Of a DNA stretch of 46,499 bases, positions 23,741-33,157 are shown in pieces. The stretch is from Lachnospiraceae bacterium (GTDB taxonomy: Bacteria > Bacillota > Clostridia > Lachnospirales > Lachnospiraceae), in the NCBI GenBank assembly GCA_016285575.1, contig JAEEQX010000009.1:1-46499 (forward strand). The letters run 5' to 3'. A program made the translations under genes and the position numbers. The notes under the pieces were generated by a model that was given only the letters and a program-made list of their open reading frames with translations, searched no databases and was not told the DNA's origin. Each line of letters opens with the position of its first letter. The first letter of the stretch is position 1.

Positions 23741-25165
23741 TTATATAAACATAGGCATACCGTATTCTTCGCAGATAACATTAATCTGATTTTCAAGTTC
23801 GTTATCAGTAAGTACAGTAACTCTGCCTTCTTCGTATTGCTTATCAACCCATTCTTTTAACTTAATTACAAGATCATCCTTCTTATCAAGTTCGGAATCA
23901 CCCTTAAGATGATAATGATGGTTAATCCAATGCGCAATACCTGCAAGACCTGAAGTATTGGAAATCGCACACATTACAGGTCTGTTAAGGAATTTATCTG
24001 TATCAAAGATTGAATAAATCTCTTCATTCTTAAGTAATCCGTCAGCATGAATGCCGGCTCTGGTTACATTGAAGTTCTTGCCAACAAAAGGAGTCATGGG
24101 AGGAATATGATATCCAATCTCCTTCTCGTAGTATTCAGCAAGCTCTGTAATAACAGTAGTATCCATACCATTGAGATCGCCCTTTAACTGAGCGTACTCG
24201 AATACCATAGCCTCGAGAGGTGTATTACCTGTTCTCTCACCAATACCAAAGAGTGATGTATTGATACCTGAACAACCATATAACCAAGCAGTTGTCGAAT
24301 TGGCAACAGCCTTATAAAAGTCATTGTGTCCGTGCCACTCAAGTAATTCATGAGGAACACCTGCGTTAACATGGAGTGCATAGATGGTACCCTGTACACT
24401 ACGAGGGATAACCGCACCGGGGAAGTTAACACCATAACCCATTGTATCGCAAAGACGAATCTTAATGGGAATCTTGTATTCATCCATAAGTTTCATAAGT
24501 TCCATGGCAAAAGGAACCACGAAGCCGTAGATATCTGAACGTGTGATATCCTCAAGATGACATCTGGGTGATATGCCACAATCAAGGCATTGACGAATAA
24601 TTGAAAGATAATGGTCAAGAGCCTGACGTCTGGTCATCTTAAGCTTTAAGAATATATGATAATCGGAACAAGAAACGAGGATACCAGTTTCCTTCATACC
24701 GATTTCTTTTACTAATTGGAAGTCTTTTTCAGATGCTCTAATCCAGCTTGTTACTTCAGGGAACTTGTATCCACGTTCCATACACTTGATAACAGCATCT
24801 CTATCTTTTTTAGAGTATAAAAAGAATTCACTCGCACGGATCATACCGTTAGGACCGCCGAGTCTGTGAAGATAATCATATATAGTCACAATCTGCTCTG
24901 TTGAGTAAGGTGCTCTGGACTGCTGACCATCTCTGAATGTGGTATCGGTAATCCAGATTTCCTTAGGCATATTGTGAGGAACTATTCTGTCATTAAAAGG
25001 AATCTTGGGAACTTCTGAATAAGGGAACATGTTTCTAAAGACGTTGGGTTTCTCAACATCTTCAAGAATATACATATGCTCTTCGATCTCAAGGAGATTG
25101 TTTCTGGGATTTAATGAAACAGGACGATTCTGAAAATTCTCATTATCCATCTCTAAATTGCTCAT
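23741..25165 (-). CDS. Probable (Re)-citrate synthase (isopropylmalate/homocitrate synthase superfamily)
   Basis: A 474-residue DRE-TIM metallolyase-type acyltransferase. The opening catalytic motif is WITDTTFRDGQQSRAPYS (about residues 71-88), and the metal-binding HGHND lies near residue 280. RASEFFLYSKKDRDAV and GYKFPEVTSWIRA resemble the clostridial (Re)-citrate synthase group rather than LeuA. The regulatory C-terminal domain of LeuA is absent. The enzyme would condense oxaloacetate and acetyl-CoA to citrate with Re stereochemistry, a metal-dependent anaerobic alternative to GltA. Clustering with icd supports this over homocitrate or isopropylmalate synthase, but substrate choice cannot be read with certainty. 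GAAGG precedes the ATG, and a promoter lies at 25206-25234. Confidence 0.75.
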   Translation of the reverse strand: MSNLEMDNENFQNRPVSLNPRNNLLEIEEHMYILEDVEKPNVFRNMFPYSEVPKIPFNDRIVPHNMPKEIWITDTTFRDGQQSRAPYSTEQIVTIYDYLHRLGGPNGMIRASEFFLYSKKDRDAVIKCMERGYKFPEVTSWIRASEKDFQLVKEIGMKETGILVSCSDYHIFLKLKMTRRQALDHYLSIIRQCLDCGISPRCHLEDITRSDIYGFVVPFAMELMKLMDEYKIPIKIRLCDTMGYGVNFPGAVIPRSVQGTIYALHVNAGVPHELLEWHGHNDFYKAVANSTTAWLYGCSGINTSLFGIGERTGNTPLEAMVFEYAQLKGDLNGMDTTVITELAEYYEKEIGYHIPPMTPFVGKNFNVTRAGIHADGLLKNEEIYSIFDTDKFLNRPVMCAISNTSGLAGIAHWINHHYHLKGDSELDKKDDLVIKLKEWVDKQYEEGRVTVLTDNELENQINVICEEYGMPMFI

Positions 25166-25205
25166 ATCATTACCTTCTTCGATAAAACTATAACAAACCT
25201 TGTCT

Positions 25206-25234
25206 ATTATAGTTTAATCTATTCAATATCGCAA
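25206..25234 (-). promoter_or_regulatory. Predicted promoter of the citrate synthase-icd cluster, with overlapping inverted repeat
   Basis: Minus-strand TTGCGA (25229-25234), 17 bp, consensus TATAAT (25206-25211). The -35 lies inside the end of the upstream LRR gene. AAACTATAA (25185-25193) and TTATAGTTT (25207-25215) form an inverted repeat covering the -10 and start region, which could be an operator or a weak terminator of the LRR operon. Confidence 0.5.
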
Positions 25235-26751
25235 GAGACAGATTTCACATTTTCAGGTCTTACATAATCTTCTTTTTTGCCTTTATATGCTATAAGAATG
25301 CCGTCACCGACAATAAGATAATCATCTTCACTCTCCTGATACCACTTCTCAAGCCAAGCTGTTTTCTCAAACGCCTGGGGCTCAATAGTCTCAACAGTAT
25401 CAGGAATTACAACCTCTTCGAGGTCATCGCAATGATAAAATGCGCCGAATCCGATGGACTTGACGTTTTTAGGTATTGTAACCTTCTTAAGTCCGCTTCT
25501 TGCAAATGCGAACTTGCCAATATACTTGGTATTTTCAGGGATATTTATCTCATGGATATCCGCTTTAAGATAAAAGAGATTATCGGGAATAGCGTTATTT
25601 TCAAGATTGTCCGATAAAATCTTATTAAAATCAGTTGCCTGATTATCATTTCCGGGAGTTTCAAGCTTCATCTTTGAAGGATCCATCAAAACTACTGCCT
25701 GACCATTAACAACTATTGCAGCACCTAACGAATCATCCTTACTTATATCAAAATAAGCTTCGGCTTCCTTTTCAGCCTCTTCTCTTTCCTTCTTAGCTTT
25801 TTCAGCTACTTCCTTGGCATAGTTTTCTCTAAGCTGATTAGCCTTGGATAAGTCATACTTTGGCTCATAAATAACTTCTATCTCTTTTTCTGTAGCATAC
25901 TTTTCCGCAAATGATAGCTGAGATGTAAGTATATTAAGATTTGTGCATCCATCGAATGCAGAATCATTAATCTTTTCAACAGAATCAGGAATATAGAGCT
26001 GTTCAAGAGATGAGCAGTTCTCGAATGCCTTCTGAGCTATCTGCTTGGTATTAAATGATAATGTAACACTCTTAAGATTGGTTGCACCCGAAAAAGCATA
26101 AGGAGGAATTACTTCAACCTTATCCGATACATTGACATACTCGAGATTATTGCAACCCCAGAATGCATAGGGAGATATAGCAGATACTGTATCAGGGAAT
26201 ACAAAGAAGTTCTTCTCTCTGCCGGGAAGCATCTCGTATACTACGCTTCTATCCGCTGAAAAGAGAACACCGTCAACACAAGTCATATACTTGTTGTTTT
26301 CACTTACATCAACACTTGCAAGTTTTTCGCAACCAGCAAATATACAAGAACCGATTTCAGAAGTCTCGGTTCCGATATAGACATAATTAAGATTTTCGCA
26401 ATTGGCAAATGCAGATGCGCCAATTCTTTTAACCTTATCGGGAATAACAATTCTCTCGAGAGAACTCATCTCAGCAAAAGCATTGTATTCGATTTCTTCA
26501 AGGCCATCAGGAAGAATGACTCTCTTAACATTGTCATTGCCTTCAAAAGCAGCAGATGCTACTTTTTTACAACTTGAAGGAAGTACACAGGATTCATCTG
26601 CACCAAGATACTTAACAAGTGTATTTTTATCCATCTGAAAATCATCGCTTATGACTTCCGCTCTTCCTCTAATGATCGAGGAAGTAGCGAAAATAAGCGA
26701 TACGAGCACTAATGATGCAATTATAGCGATAATTACTGTACTCTTTTTCAT
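25219..26751 (-). CDS. Membrane-anchored BspA-like leucine-rich-repeat protein
   Basis: A 510-residue protein with an N-terminal membrane segment (about residues 5-26) and two blocks of BspA/TpLRR-type leucine-rich repeats. Examples are LPDGLEEIEYNAFAEMSSLERIVIP and IPDSVEKINDSAFDGCTNL (in part). A Lys/Glu-rich helix near residues 305-330 (EKAKKEREEAEKEAEAYF) separates the blocks. There is no C-terminal sorting signal, so it is probably held by the N-terminal helix rather than linked to the wall. Only 3 bp separate its ATG from the stop of the 1465-residue LRR gene, and the nearest Shine-Dalgarno-like AGAAGG is too distant, so translation is probably coupled. Such repeats usually mediate binding to host or neighbouring-cell surfaces; the ligand is unknown. 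Confidence 0.85.
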   Translation of the reverse strand: MKKSTVIIAIIASLVLVSLIFATSSIIRGRAEVISDDFQMDKNTLVKYLGADESCVLPSSCKKVASAAFEGNDNVKRVILPDGLEEIEYNAFAEMSSLERIVIPDKVKRIGASAFANCENLNYVYIGTETSEIGSCIFAGCEKLASVDVSENNKYMTCVDGVLFSADRSVVYEMLPGREKNFFVFPDTVSAISPYAFWGCNNLEYVNVSDKVEVIPPYAFSGATNLKSVTLSFNTKQIAQKAFENCSSLEQLYIPDSVEKINDSAFDGCTNLNILTSQLSFAEKYATEKEIEVIYEPKYDLSKANQLRENYAKEVAEKAKKEREEAEKEAEAYFDISKDDSLGAAIVVNGQAVVLMDPSKMKLETPGNDNQATDFNKILSDNLENNAIPDNLFYLKADIHEINIPENTKYIGKFAFARSGLKKVTIPKNVKSIGFGAFYHCDDLEEVVIPDTVETIEPQAFEKTAWLEKWYQESEDDYLIVGDGILIAYKGKKEDYVRPENVKSVSCDIE

Positions 26752-26754
26752 AGT

Positions 26755-29700
26755 TTAATCTGCCTTCTTCTTAATCCCTGTAGGAATGCAAAGTGCGAAG
26801 AAAAGAAGTGACATAGCGAACAATCCGATACTTACATACCACTTTACTGCAAGTCCGTCACCTGTCTTAGGTGTGGATGTCGGTGAGTAGTTAACTGATG
26901 ATGATAAGTTTGATGTATCAACATATATAGTATAAGGTGAGAAGTGAGGTGCAACGAACTGAATGCAAGGCACTCCATTAATTGTTGTGAACTTAGGATT
27001 AAGATCAACAAGCTTACCGTTAACTACATATGCAACCTTATTGTTACCTGCGTAAGGAACCAAATCATCAGGAATAGGAAGTGTAACATTAACCTTAAGA
27101 TCGGATGTGTTCTCAATCTTAGCAGTACCTGTAGCATTGTAAAGTGATATATCCATCGCTACATACTTGATATTATCAAGTGAATCGTACTTAGCTAGAA
27201 GTGCATCTTCTACTTCAGCCTTAGCAGCTGAAGAATCAGTAATCTTAAGCACGAAGTTATCGGATGAACCTGTAACCGATGCAGATGCTACACCATTGTT
27301 GGAGAATCCTGTCTTGGTAAGTGATACTGTAGTATTAGGCGTTACAGTACCGGAATTATTATTGGATCCGCCGTTATTGCTTGAATTGTTATTACTATTC
27401 TTTTTGCTAGTATCTTCTTTATAAACTGCCTTAATGGTTACGTTCTTAGCAGGCATTGTAAAGTATGTTGCAGCCATGGTTTCCTTAAGAAGAGTTACAC
27501 CATCTTCTGTAGTCCACTTGTCGAATACTTTGCCGCTCTCGGGATTATTGGCTGTAATGATAACGCTTGCGCCTTGAACGTAGCTTCCGGAACCCGAACC
27601 ACCTTCTACAGTAACTGTATAAAGAGTTGCGTTTCCGTTATTGCCATTATTGCCGTTGTTTCCGTTATTATTGTTGCCGTTATTACCGTTATTACCGTTA
27701 TTGCCGTTATTGTTATTATTATTGTTATTGTTGGACTCTTCCTTCTCGTACTGAGCATATACATCAGTATCTTTCTGGATATTGGTAATAGCAGGACGCC
27801 AACCTGTAAACTTGTATCCATCTCTTGTAGGAGACTTGATATCAATAGCATCCTCTCCTGCTTTTACCTTCTGAGTAGATAATACAGTATCATCATAATC
27901 AAGGAACTTAACTGTATATTCAGCAGCCTGATTAGCTGTGTACTTAGCATATACATTGGTATCCTGAAGAATACCCTTAGGTTCAGGGAACCATCCCTCG
28001 AATGTATATCCTGACTTAGTAGGTGTAACCTCTGTCTTAGCATCAGAACCGGCATTAACTATCTGAGTATCAAGTAATGTCTTACCATCCTCATCATAGA
28101 AATATACATGGAACTGAATGGGCTTATCCTGAACAATAATATTAGGATAATCCTTGGCAAAATCTGCAGCGGGTGAATCTTCTTCACAGTAGAATGTAAT
28201 CTTCTGATTATCACCTTCAAAAGCAGATTCCTTAATAATATTGGTACTTGTAGGAATCTCGAGATATCTAATACCCGAGTTCTTGAAAGCATAAGGTCCA
28301 ATATTCTTGGTACCATCCTTAACAACTACACTATAAAGATTATCAGTATCTTCAAAGCAACTCTCTGGAATTGATGTAATAGCACTCTCGCTCATATCAA
28401 CACTAAGTACTTCATCACAATCCATAAATGCTCTGGGAGCTATAGTCTTAACACCTGCAAGTTCCGCAGAGTTAACTGCACCTGATTCAGCAAGGCCGCC
28501 TCTTGTCTGTAATACTTCAAGTAAGCTATCTTTAGCACCGTTTACAGTACCGTAAATAATAGCCTTATCGCATACGAAATTGCCACCATCTTCAAAATCT
28601 ACATCAGTAAGCTTATCGCAATCCAAGAAAGGTCTCTCACCGAATTCCTGTAAATCATTGCATACTTCAACAGAAGTTAAGTTATCACAATCCTTGAAAG
28701 CAAAATCGCCGAGTTTCTCACAACCATCCGCAAGATCAACTCCCTTAAGAGTATCCATTTCAGCAAATGCGTAAGGCTCTATTTCTTTTACAGCATTGGT
28801 GGTTACTGTCCAAACATCGGTATTCTTAGTCATACCGGGAGCAGCATTACCATCTGCAGCTTTCCCTGAGAACAGACCTTCTTTAATACCTGTAACGCCA
28901 TCTGATAATTCAACGTTAAGAACTGCATTAAGAGCATCTCTCTCGTTCTGATTGTATTGATCAAGATTCTTAGATCCTGAACCTACTTCATGAGCAGCCT
29001 GTAATTGTTCATTGGTAAGTGCAGGATAAGCATCCTTAGTCATCGTAGCAAGTGAAGTCTTAGTAGGAACTTTTACAACTTCATTAGTCTTCTTATCAGG
29101 ATTGTATCTAATCTCCTGGTTTGTAGGCCATCCGGTATAGAATGTAATATATGATAATGTCTGATCGCCTGCATTAATATTGTTGTCAGGATCCATTGCA
29201 TAATCAAAAGGTGCAGAACCTGCTTTTGCAACGCCTGTAAATGTAAGTGTAGGATTATCTCCAAGCTGAGCCTTGGTATGCTGACATATTGTAGGATTTA
29301 CAACCTGAGTATCAAAAGCGCCATCGCCAATATAAGAGATATTGATGGGCTCCTTGAATATTACATTCTTAAGATTGTGACATCCCTTGAATGCACCTGC
29401 ATCAATCTCAGTAATTGTTGAAGGAATCTCAACTAAAGTAATATTACACTTGTTAGAGAACGAATCAGAACCAATCTTGGTAATACCATAAGGTCCAATC
29501 TTAGCAGGGATTGAAACCTTCTTAACAGTATCATCCATATGGAAGTATACCAATTCGTTATTGTCATCAACCTGGTATACGATAGCACCTGTACCATCCT
29601 CAGTAGAGTTAACGTTATATACTTTTTCGTATCTTTCTTCACCAAGATACTTGAACGCAAAAGAGTTAGCGGTTGAGGTCTTGTGAAGCTTCTCGTCCTT

Positions 29701-31152
29701 AACACCTTCAAGATAGAACTCTTCAGGAAGCATATTCTGGAAATCCGTGAATGAAAAAGCAACCGAAGAAGAAGGATCAACTATAGTTAAGCCATCCTTA
29801 ATAGTCATATTTCTATTAGGAATAGTAATATGCTTAAGAGCTGTACATCCATAGAACCAAGCTACATCCTGATCCTCATTGTATTGTGAAGGGAACTCAA
29901 GTTCTTCAAGCGATTTACAGCCCTTGAATACATTACGTCCCATCTCGGTAAGGTTCATATTAAGAGCGGACCCATTTTCAGTAGCAACAAGATAACAGTG
30001 CTTCATACCCTCGCATCCTTCGAAGCATGAATCACCTACTTTAGCAACACCAACGGGCATTGAGAATTCTTCAAGGCCCTGGCAATTATAGAATGCTTTT
30101 TCACCGATAATGCTGATTGAAGCATTGGAAGGCATATTAACTGTTCTTAAGTTGTGGCACTCTGCAAATGCATAGTTACCAAGAGTATTGATACCATCAC
30201 CAAATGTTACACTTCTAAGGTTGGAACAATTCTTAAATGCATAGTTACCAATACCAAGTATCTGGTTAGAGAATGTAAGATTAACAATGTTTTGAGCCTT
30301 GGAGAAAATACCTTCTGAATCAGCGGTATTAAGTTCCCAACCATCATCAGTCTTTTTAACATTCTGGTTAGCTATATAGTTAACTAGAGCGCCAACCATT
30401 CTCTTATGAACATCATCCTGAGTAAGCTGATACTCACCTGCTGAATCTTTATAGTAGAAATTATCAGGCTGTCTCTCATTACCGTCTTTATCTTTTGACC
30501 ACTTATCAATAGTCGAATAATAACAAGGAAGATATGTATCGATAACTTCCTTTTCAACTAATTCTTTTTTAACTGCTTGAACTTTTTGACCTTGATTATC
30601 TAATACATAATTACCCTGGTCGTCTTTTTCCCATACGGGAGTTGTTCCGTCTTCTTCAAATAAGGGAATCTTATTACCATTGCTATCCAATACAGGTTCA
30701 TATACCTGAATTGTCTTATATGTAGGATAATAGAGAGGTTCGTTACTCATGGACACTGCGACGTAACCACCTTCAGTACCCTGAGTATCTGTATACTTAA
30801 GATAAGCATCTACTGTCTCGGGAATCTCAAGATTACCACCACTAAGTGAACGTTCGAAGTCGTAACCACAGATAACCGCTACCTTATTGGCACCGGATTC
30901 CTTGGTAATATATGCGAACTGGAACAGACCGTCACCTGTTGTATATATCTTATCTGTGGATTTAATAGTAGGAACATTATTATCCGCATCAGAAAGATAT
31001 ACCTTAGGAGTACCTGTAGGTGTATAAGCCTTAGCGCCCTTTTGAGGAAGTAGCGCTACTATAACGGCTGATATAAGAAATAAACACGCTGTGGTAATAC
31101 CGAGCGTCAATTTAAATCTTCTAGATAACCTTCTCTTCGGCTTGCTCATCAT
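26755..31152 (-). CDS. Giant LRR surface protein with InlB-type B repeats and PKTG sorting signal
   Basis: A 1465-residue secreted protein. A signal peptide occupies about residues 1-42. BspA-like leucine-rich repeats are evident at about 300-450, 545-600 and 800-1005. Two InlB B-repeat (Flg_new) units follow at about 1010-1138 (GYTFEGWFPE, GYKFTGWRPA with VYAKY/VYAQY ends). Then come an Asn/Gly tandem tract at 1139-1174 and a basic-repeat module near 1180-1245 (FDKWTTEDG). A second Asn/Ser linker, a further beta-rich domain and the C-terminal signal TPKTGD (PKTG 1428-1431) follow, with a hydrophobic helix and KKKAD tail. PKTG replaces LPXTG, and the sortase gene is immediately upstream, pointing to wall anchoring by that enzyme. 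GGAGG is 4 bases before the first of two adjacent ATGs; the second (31149) is equally possible. Confidence 0.9.
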   Translation of the reverse strand: MMSKPKRRLSRRFKLTLGITTACLFLISAVIVALLPQKGAKAYTPTGTPKVYLSDADNNVPTIKSTDKIYTTGDGLFQFAYITKESGANKVAVICGYDFERSLSGGNLEIPETVDAYLKYTDTQGTEGGYVAVSMSNEPLYYPTYKTIQVYEPVLDSNGNKIPLFEEDGTTPVWEKDDQGNYVLDNQGQKVQAVKKELVEKEVIDTYLPCYYSTIDKWSKDKDGNERQPDNFYYKDSAGEYQLTQDDVHKRMVGALVNYIANQNVKKTDDGWELNTADSEGIFSKAQNIVNLTFSNQILGIGNYAFKNCSNLRSVTFGDGINTLGNYAFAECHNLRTVNMPSNASISIIGEKAFYNCQGLEEFSMPVGVAKVGDSCFEGCEGMKHCYLVATENGSALNMNLTEMGRNVFKGCKSLEELEFPSQYNEDQDVAWFYGCTALKHITIPNRNMTIKDGLTIVDPSSSVAFSFTDFQNMLPEEFYLEGVKDEKLHKTSTANSFAFKYLGEERYEKVYNVNSTEDGTGAIVYQVDDNNELVYFHMDDTVKKVSIPAKIGPYGITKIGSDSFSNKCNITLVEIPSTITEIDAGAFKGCHNLKNVIFKEPINISYIGDGAFDTQVVNPTICQHTKAQLGDNPTLTFTGVAKAGSAPFDYAMDPDNNINAGDQTLSYITFYTGWPTNQEIRYNPDKKTNEVVKVPTKTSLATMTKDAYPALTNEQLQAAHEVGSGSKNLDQYNQNERDALNAVLNVELSDGVTGIKEGLFSGKAADGNAAPGMTKNTDVWTVTTNAVKEIEPYAFAEMDTLKGVDLADGCEKLGDFAFKDCDNLTSVEVCNDLQEFGERPFLDCDKLTDVDFEDGGNFVCDKAIIYGTVNGAKDSLLEVLQTRGGLAESGAVNSAELAGVKTIAPRAFMDCDEVLSVDMSESAITSIPESCFEDTDNLYSVVVKDGTKNIGPYAFKNSGIRYLEIPTSTNIIKESAFEGDNQKITFYCEEDSPAADFAKDYPNIIVQDKPIQFHVYFYDEDGKTLLDTQIVNAGSDAKTEVTPTKSGYTFEGWFPEPKGILQDTNVYAKYTANQAAEYTVKFLDYDDTVLSTQKVKAGEDAIDIKSPTRDGYKFTGWRPAITNIQKDTDVYAQYEKEESNNNNNNNNNGNNGNNGNNGNNNNGNNGNNGNNGNATLYTVTVEGGSGSGSYVQGASVIITANNPESGKVFDKWTTEDGVTLLKETMAATYFTMPAKNVTIKAVYKEDTSKKNSNNNSSNNGGSNNNSGTVTPNTTVSLTKTGFSNNGVASASVTGSSDNFVLKITDSSAAKAEVEDALLAKYDSLDNIKYVAMDISLYNATGTAKIENTSDLKVNVTLPIPDDLVPYAGNNKVAYVVNGKLVDLNPKFTTINGVPCIQFVAPHFSPYTIYVDTSNLSSSVNYSPTSTPKTGDGLAVKWYVSIGLFAMSLLFFALCIPTGIKKKAD
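27626..27740. repeat. Tandem 9-bp repeats encoding Asn-Asn-Gly
   Basis: About ten imperfect copies of a 9-bp unit (plus strand CCGTTATTG or CCGTTATTA) encode the Asn/Gly-rich hinge between the InlB-type repeats and the next domain of the 1465-residue surface protein. Because the unit is a multiple of three, changes in copy number would lengthen or shorten the hinge without breaking the frame. Confidence 0.85.
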
Positions 31153-31165
31153 TTTTCCTCCGAAA

Positions 31166-32545
31166 TCACTTTATTTTCTTAGCCATTACAACGAATCTAC
31201 CATTAGCCTGTACATAATCACAGGTTGATAATGTAAGCAATTCGTCATTGAAGTTAACATCAACGTTAGTGTCGTATAATGATTTATTCTTAAGTTCACT
31301 CATATATGAGTCAAACTCAGTTTCACTTGTAACATCCACGAATTCGTAATACTTAAAACTCGTATCATCGGATGTATGCACATAATCTCTAAATACGAAA
31401 ACCACCTCATAGAGAGCTTCTTCATAAATCGTATCAAAAAGAAAAGTCTTGTGCTTTTGATAAAAGTCATAACTGTCGTACTTCTCAAGATTGGCAAACA
31501 TTCTACCTGACTTCATATGATGTCCATATAAAATTATGTTCTTGCTTCTCGGATATACGTTGCAGTTAAAGTCTACGAATATACATCCATTAGGATCACT
31601 TTTTCCCTTGAAGTTATGAGTAAGATAATATGAATTATCTTCTCCCTGAACTACAGGATAATCAATATTCGTATCGTTTATCTTAATCCAACCAATCAAA
31701 TCATTGTTCTGATCGTGAGTATTCTTATACTTTTCAAGGATGTCAGGAATTACATATGTATCAAAAGTAACTGTGGTATCTCCGACTTCCATAGTCTCGC
31801 TACCTGTTCTTGATACCTTGTTTCCCGGTTTAATAGTTGTAAAGATAAAAGCATTATCTTTGTTGGCTTCTTCGATTTCTCGAAGTAATCTCTCGTTGTT
31901 TTTGTCAGCAATCACCTTGACTAATACAACAACAAACGAGGCAATTACAACTAAAGCACATATGCCAACGATACCGTATCTGAGAAGAACTTTGTTCTTT
32001 CTTTGCTTCTCGATATAGTAATCCACTAATTCTTTATCGACATTTTCGTCCCTAATCTCAACCCTTTGGTGATTTTTTATGTAATCTCCGTATAATTCTT
32101 CCTCTTCATCTTCGAGGCTTCGACGGGAATATCTGTCACTTCTGGACCTATAATCATAGTCCTCGTCTTCGAACTCTTCTCGATTAAGTATTTCCTGCCT
32201 GTCAGAATTTCTATTGGACTTTTGATTAGCGGAATTCTTTTCTTTTATAACCTTCCTAGATTCCTTAGCAGGCTTGGAAGGCTTCTTTTTAGTTGCTTTA
32301 GAGGCATTGATAATCTTAAGATTCTCGTATAATTCAGTTACTTCATCCTCAAAATCAAAGCCAATCTTGGATTCGAACTTAATACTCTGGGTGCATATGG
32401 ATGAATAAAGCTTCTCAACCTCTGAAAAGTCGTTAAAATCAACTTTCTTACGGATAGCATCTATCTTCTTGGCATCTCTCAAAAAGGATTCGTATTCAAT
32501 TCTGTCACGGGCGCGTTGTCCTTCTACAACCCACTTTGAGTCCAT
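31166..32545 (-). CDS. Class B-type sortase with long N-terminal cytoplasmic region
   Basis: A 459-residue transpeptidase. A cytoplasmic N-terminal half of about 180 residues precedes the single membrane helix (about 187-212). It includes a charged low-complexity stretch rich in K, S, D, E and Y. The extracellular sortase domain follows, with catalytic His342 in LYGHHM, Cys442 in LSTCDY and Arg450 in NGRFVV. The helix-rich insertion between His and Cys is as in SrtB. The reading frame extends to 32629, but AGGTGG lies 6 bases before the ATG at 32545. It is 13 bp upstream of the PKTG-tagged LRR giant, its probable substrate. A typical class B sortase is about 230-260 residues, so the cytoplasmic extension is unusual. 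Confidence 0.87.
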   Translation of the reverse strand: MDSKWVVEGQRARDRIEYESFLRDAKKIDAIRKKVDFNDFSEVEKLYSSICTQSIKFESKIGFDFEDEVTELYENLKIINASKATKKKPSKPAKESRKVIKEKNSANQKSNRNSDRQEILNREEFEDEDYDYRSRSDRYSRRSLEDEEEELYGDYIKNHQRVEIRDENVDKELVDYYIEKQRKNKVLLRYGIVGICALVVIASFVVVLVKVIADKNNERLLREIEEANKDNAFIFTTIKPGNKVSRTGSETMEVGDTTVTFDTYVIPDILEKYKNTHDQNNDLIGWIKINDTNIDYPVVQGEDNSYYLTHNFKGKSDPNGCIFVDFNCNVYPRSKNIILYGHHMKSGRMFANLEKYDSYDFYQKHKTFLFDTIYEEALYEVVFVFRDYVHTSDDTSFKYYEFVDVTSETEFDSYMSELKNKSLYDTNVDVNFNDELLTLSTCDYVQANGRFVVMAKKIK

Positions 32546-32576
32546 ACTATCCCACCTTGCATAATCATACATATAT

Positions 32577-32604
32577 ATTTTACTATATCTCGTGGATAAT
32601 TCAA
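32577..32604 (-). promoter_or_regulatory. Predicted promoter of the sortase-LRR operon
   Basis: Minus-strand TTGAAT (32599-32604), 16 bp, TAAAAT (32577-32582), about 32 bp before the sortase ATG. Confidence 0.4.
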
Positions 32605-32680
32605 GAGAAATCTCTATATATTGACACAATTGTGGAGTACACTTCTTACAAGCCCATTATATAGGCTAATCATATATATA

Positions 32681-32714
32681 AAAAAGCGATACTGTGTCAG
32701 AAATACAGTATCGC
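32681..32714 (-). terminator. Intrinsic terminator of the GNAT-hypothetical pair
   Basis: GCGATACTGT (32686-32695) and ACAGTATCGC (32705-32714) form a perfect 10-bp stem with a 9-base loop, followed on the minus strand by a T run. Confidence 0.85.
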
Positions 32715-32781
32715 AAAAAAATATATCTAAATCATAAGAGAACAGTCGGCCAAATACTTTTTTTCTTCTTTTTATCTTCCA

Positions 32782-33138
32782 TCATTCTTCCATTCTTTCA
32801 ATCATCTTCCAGATAATATACGGAAAATGCGTTTCAACTTTATAATCAGGGTTTTCTATTTTTAACTTCTTCACTATTTCATCATAAAGAAGGGCATTGG
32901 GTGAATCACCAAAATCAAAATACTCAAACAAGAATTCTCTCTCTTCGCCCATTTTCTTACGATATACTTCATATCCGGAAGGATAATTCCTTGCCATACC
33001 ACTGCTTCCTGCATAAAGCGGATCTAATTTATAGCTTACTCCGTCTATAAAAAAGCTGAAACCTTGATCTGCATTGCAATTAAATCTGTATATTTTATGC
33101 TCTGACAAGAACTTTTCCAAATCAGTTATCTTCTTCAT
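32782..33138 (-). CDS. Hypothetical protein
   Basis: A 118-residue soluble protein starting MKKITDLEKFLSEHKIYRF. GGGG lies 5 bases before the ATG at 33138. The frame is open further upstream to 33267, but that extension would overlap the acetyltransferase gene and has no ribosome site. The protein is mixed alpha/beta with many aromatic residues (FSFFIDGVSYKLDPLYAG, FLFEYFDFGD). No signal peptide or membrane segment is present, and no family is recognised. It follows the GNAT gene by 19 bp and shares its terminator. Confidence 0.65.
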   Translation of the reverse strand: MKKITDLEKFLSEHKIYRFNCNADQGFSFFIDGVSYKLDPLYAGSSGMARNYPSGYEVYRKKMGEEREFLFEYFDFGDSPNALLYDEIVKKLKIENPDYKVETHFPYIIWKMIERMEE

Positions 33139-33157
33139 AATTACCCCATCAATATAA

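Noticed and set aside
27626..27740. Repeats considered as a CRISPR or operator array
   Set aside because: The 9-bp units have no spacers and are in frame with a coding linker.
27574..27882. A 102-codon hydrophobic open frame on the plus strand across the Asn/Gly repeat region
   Set aside because: It is the antisense reading of the repeat tract (Asn codons read as Val/Ile), lies fully within the LRR gene and has no ribosome site.
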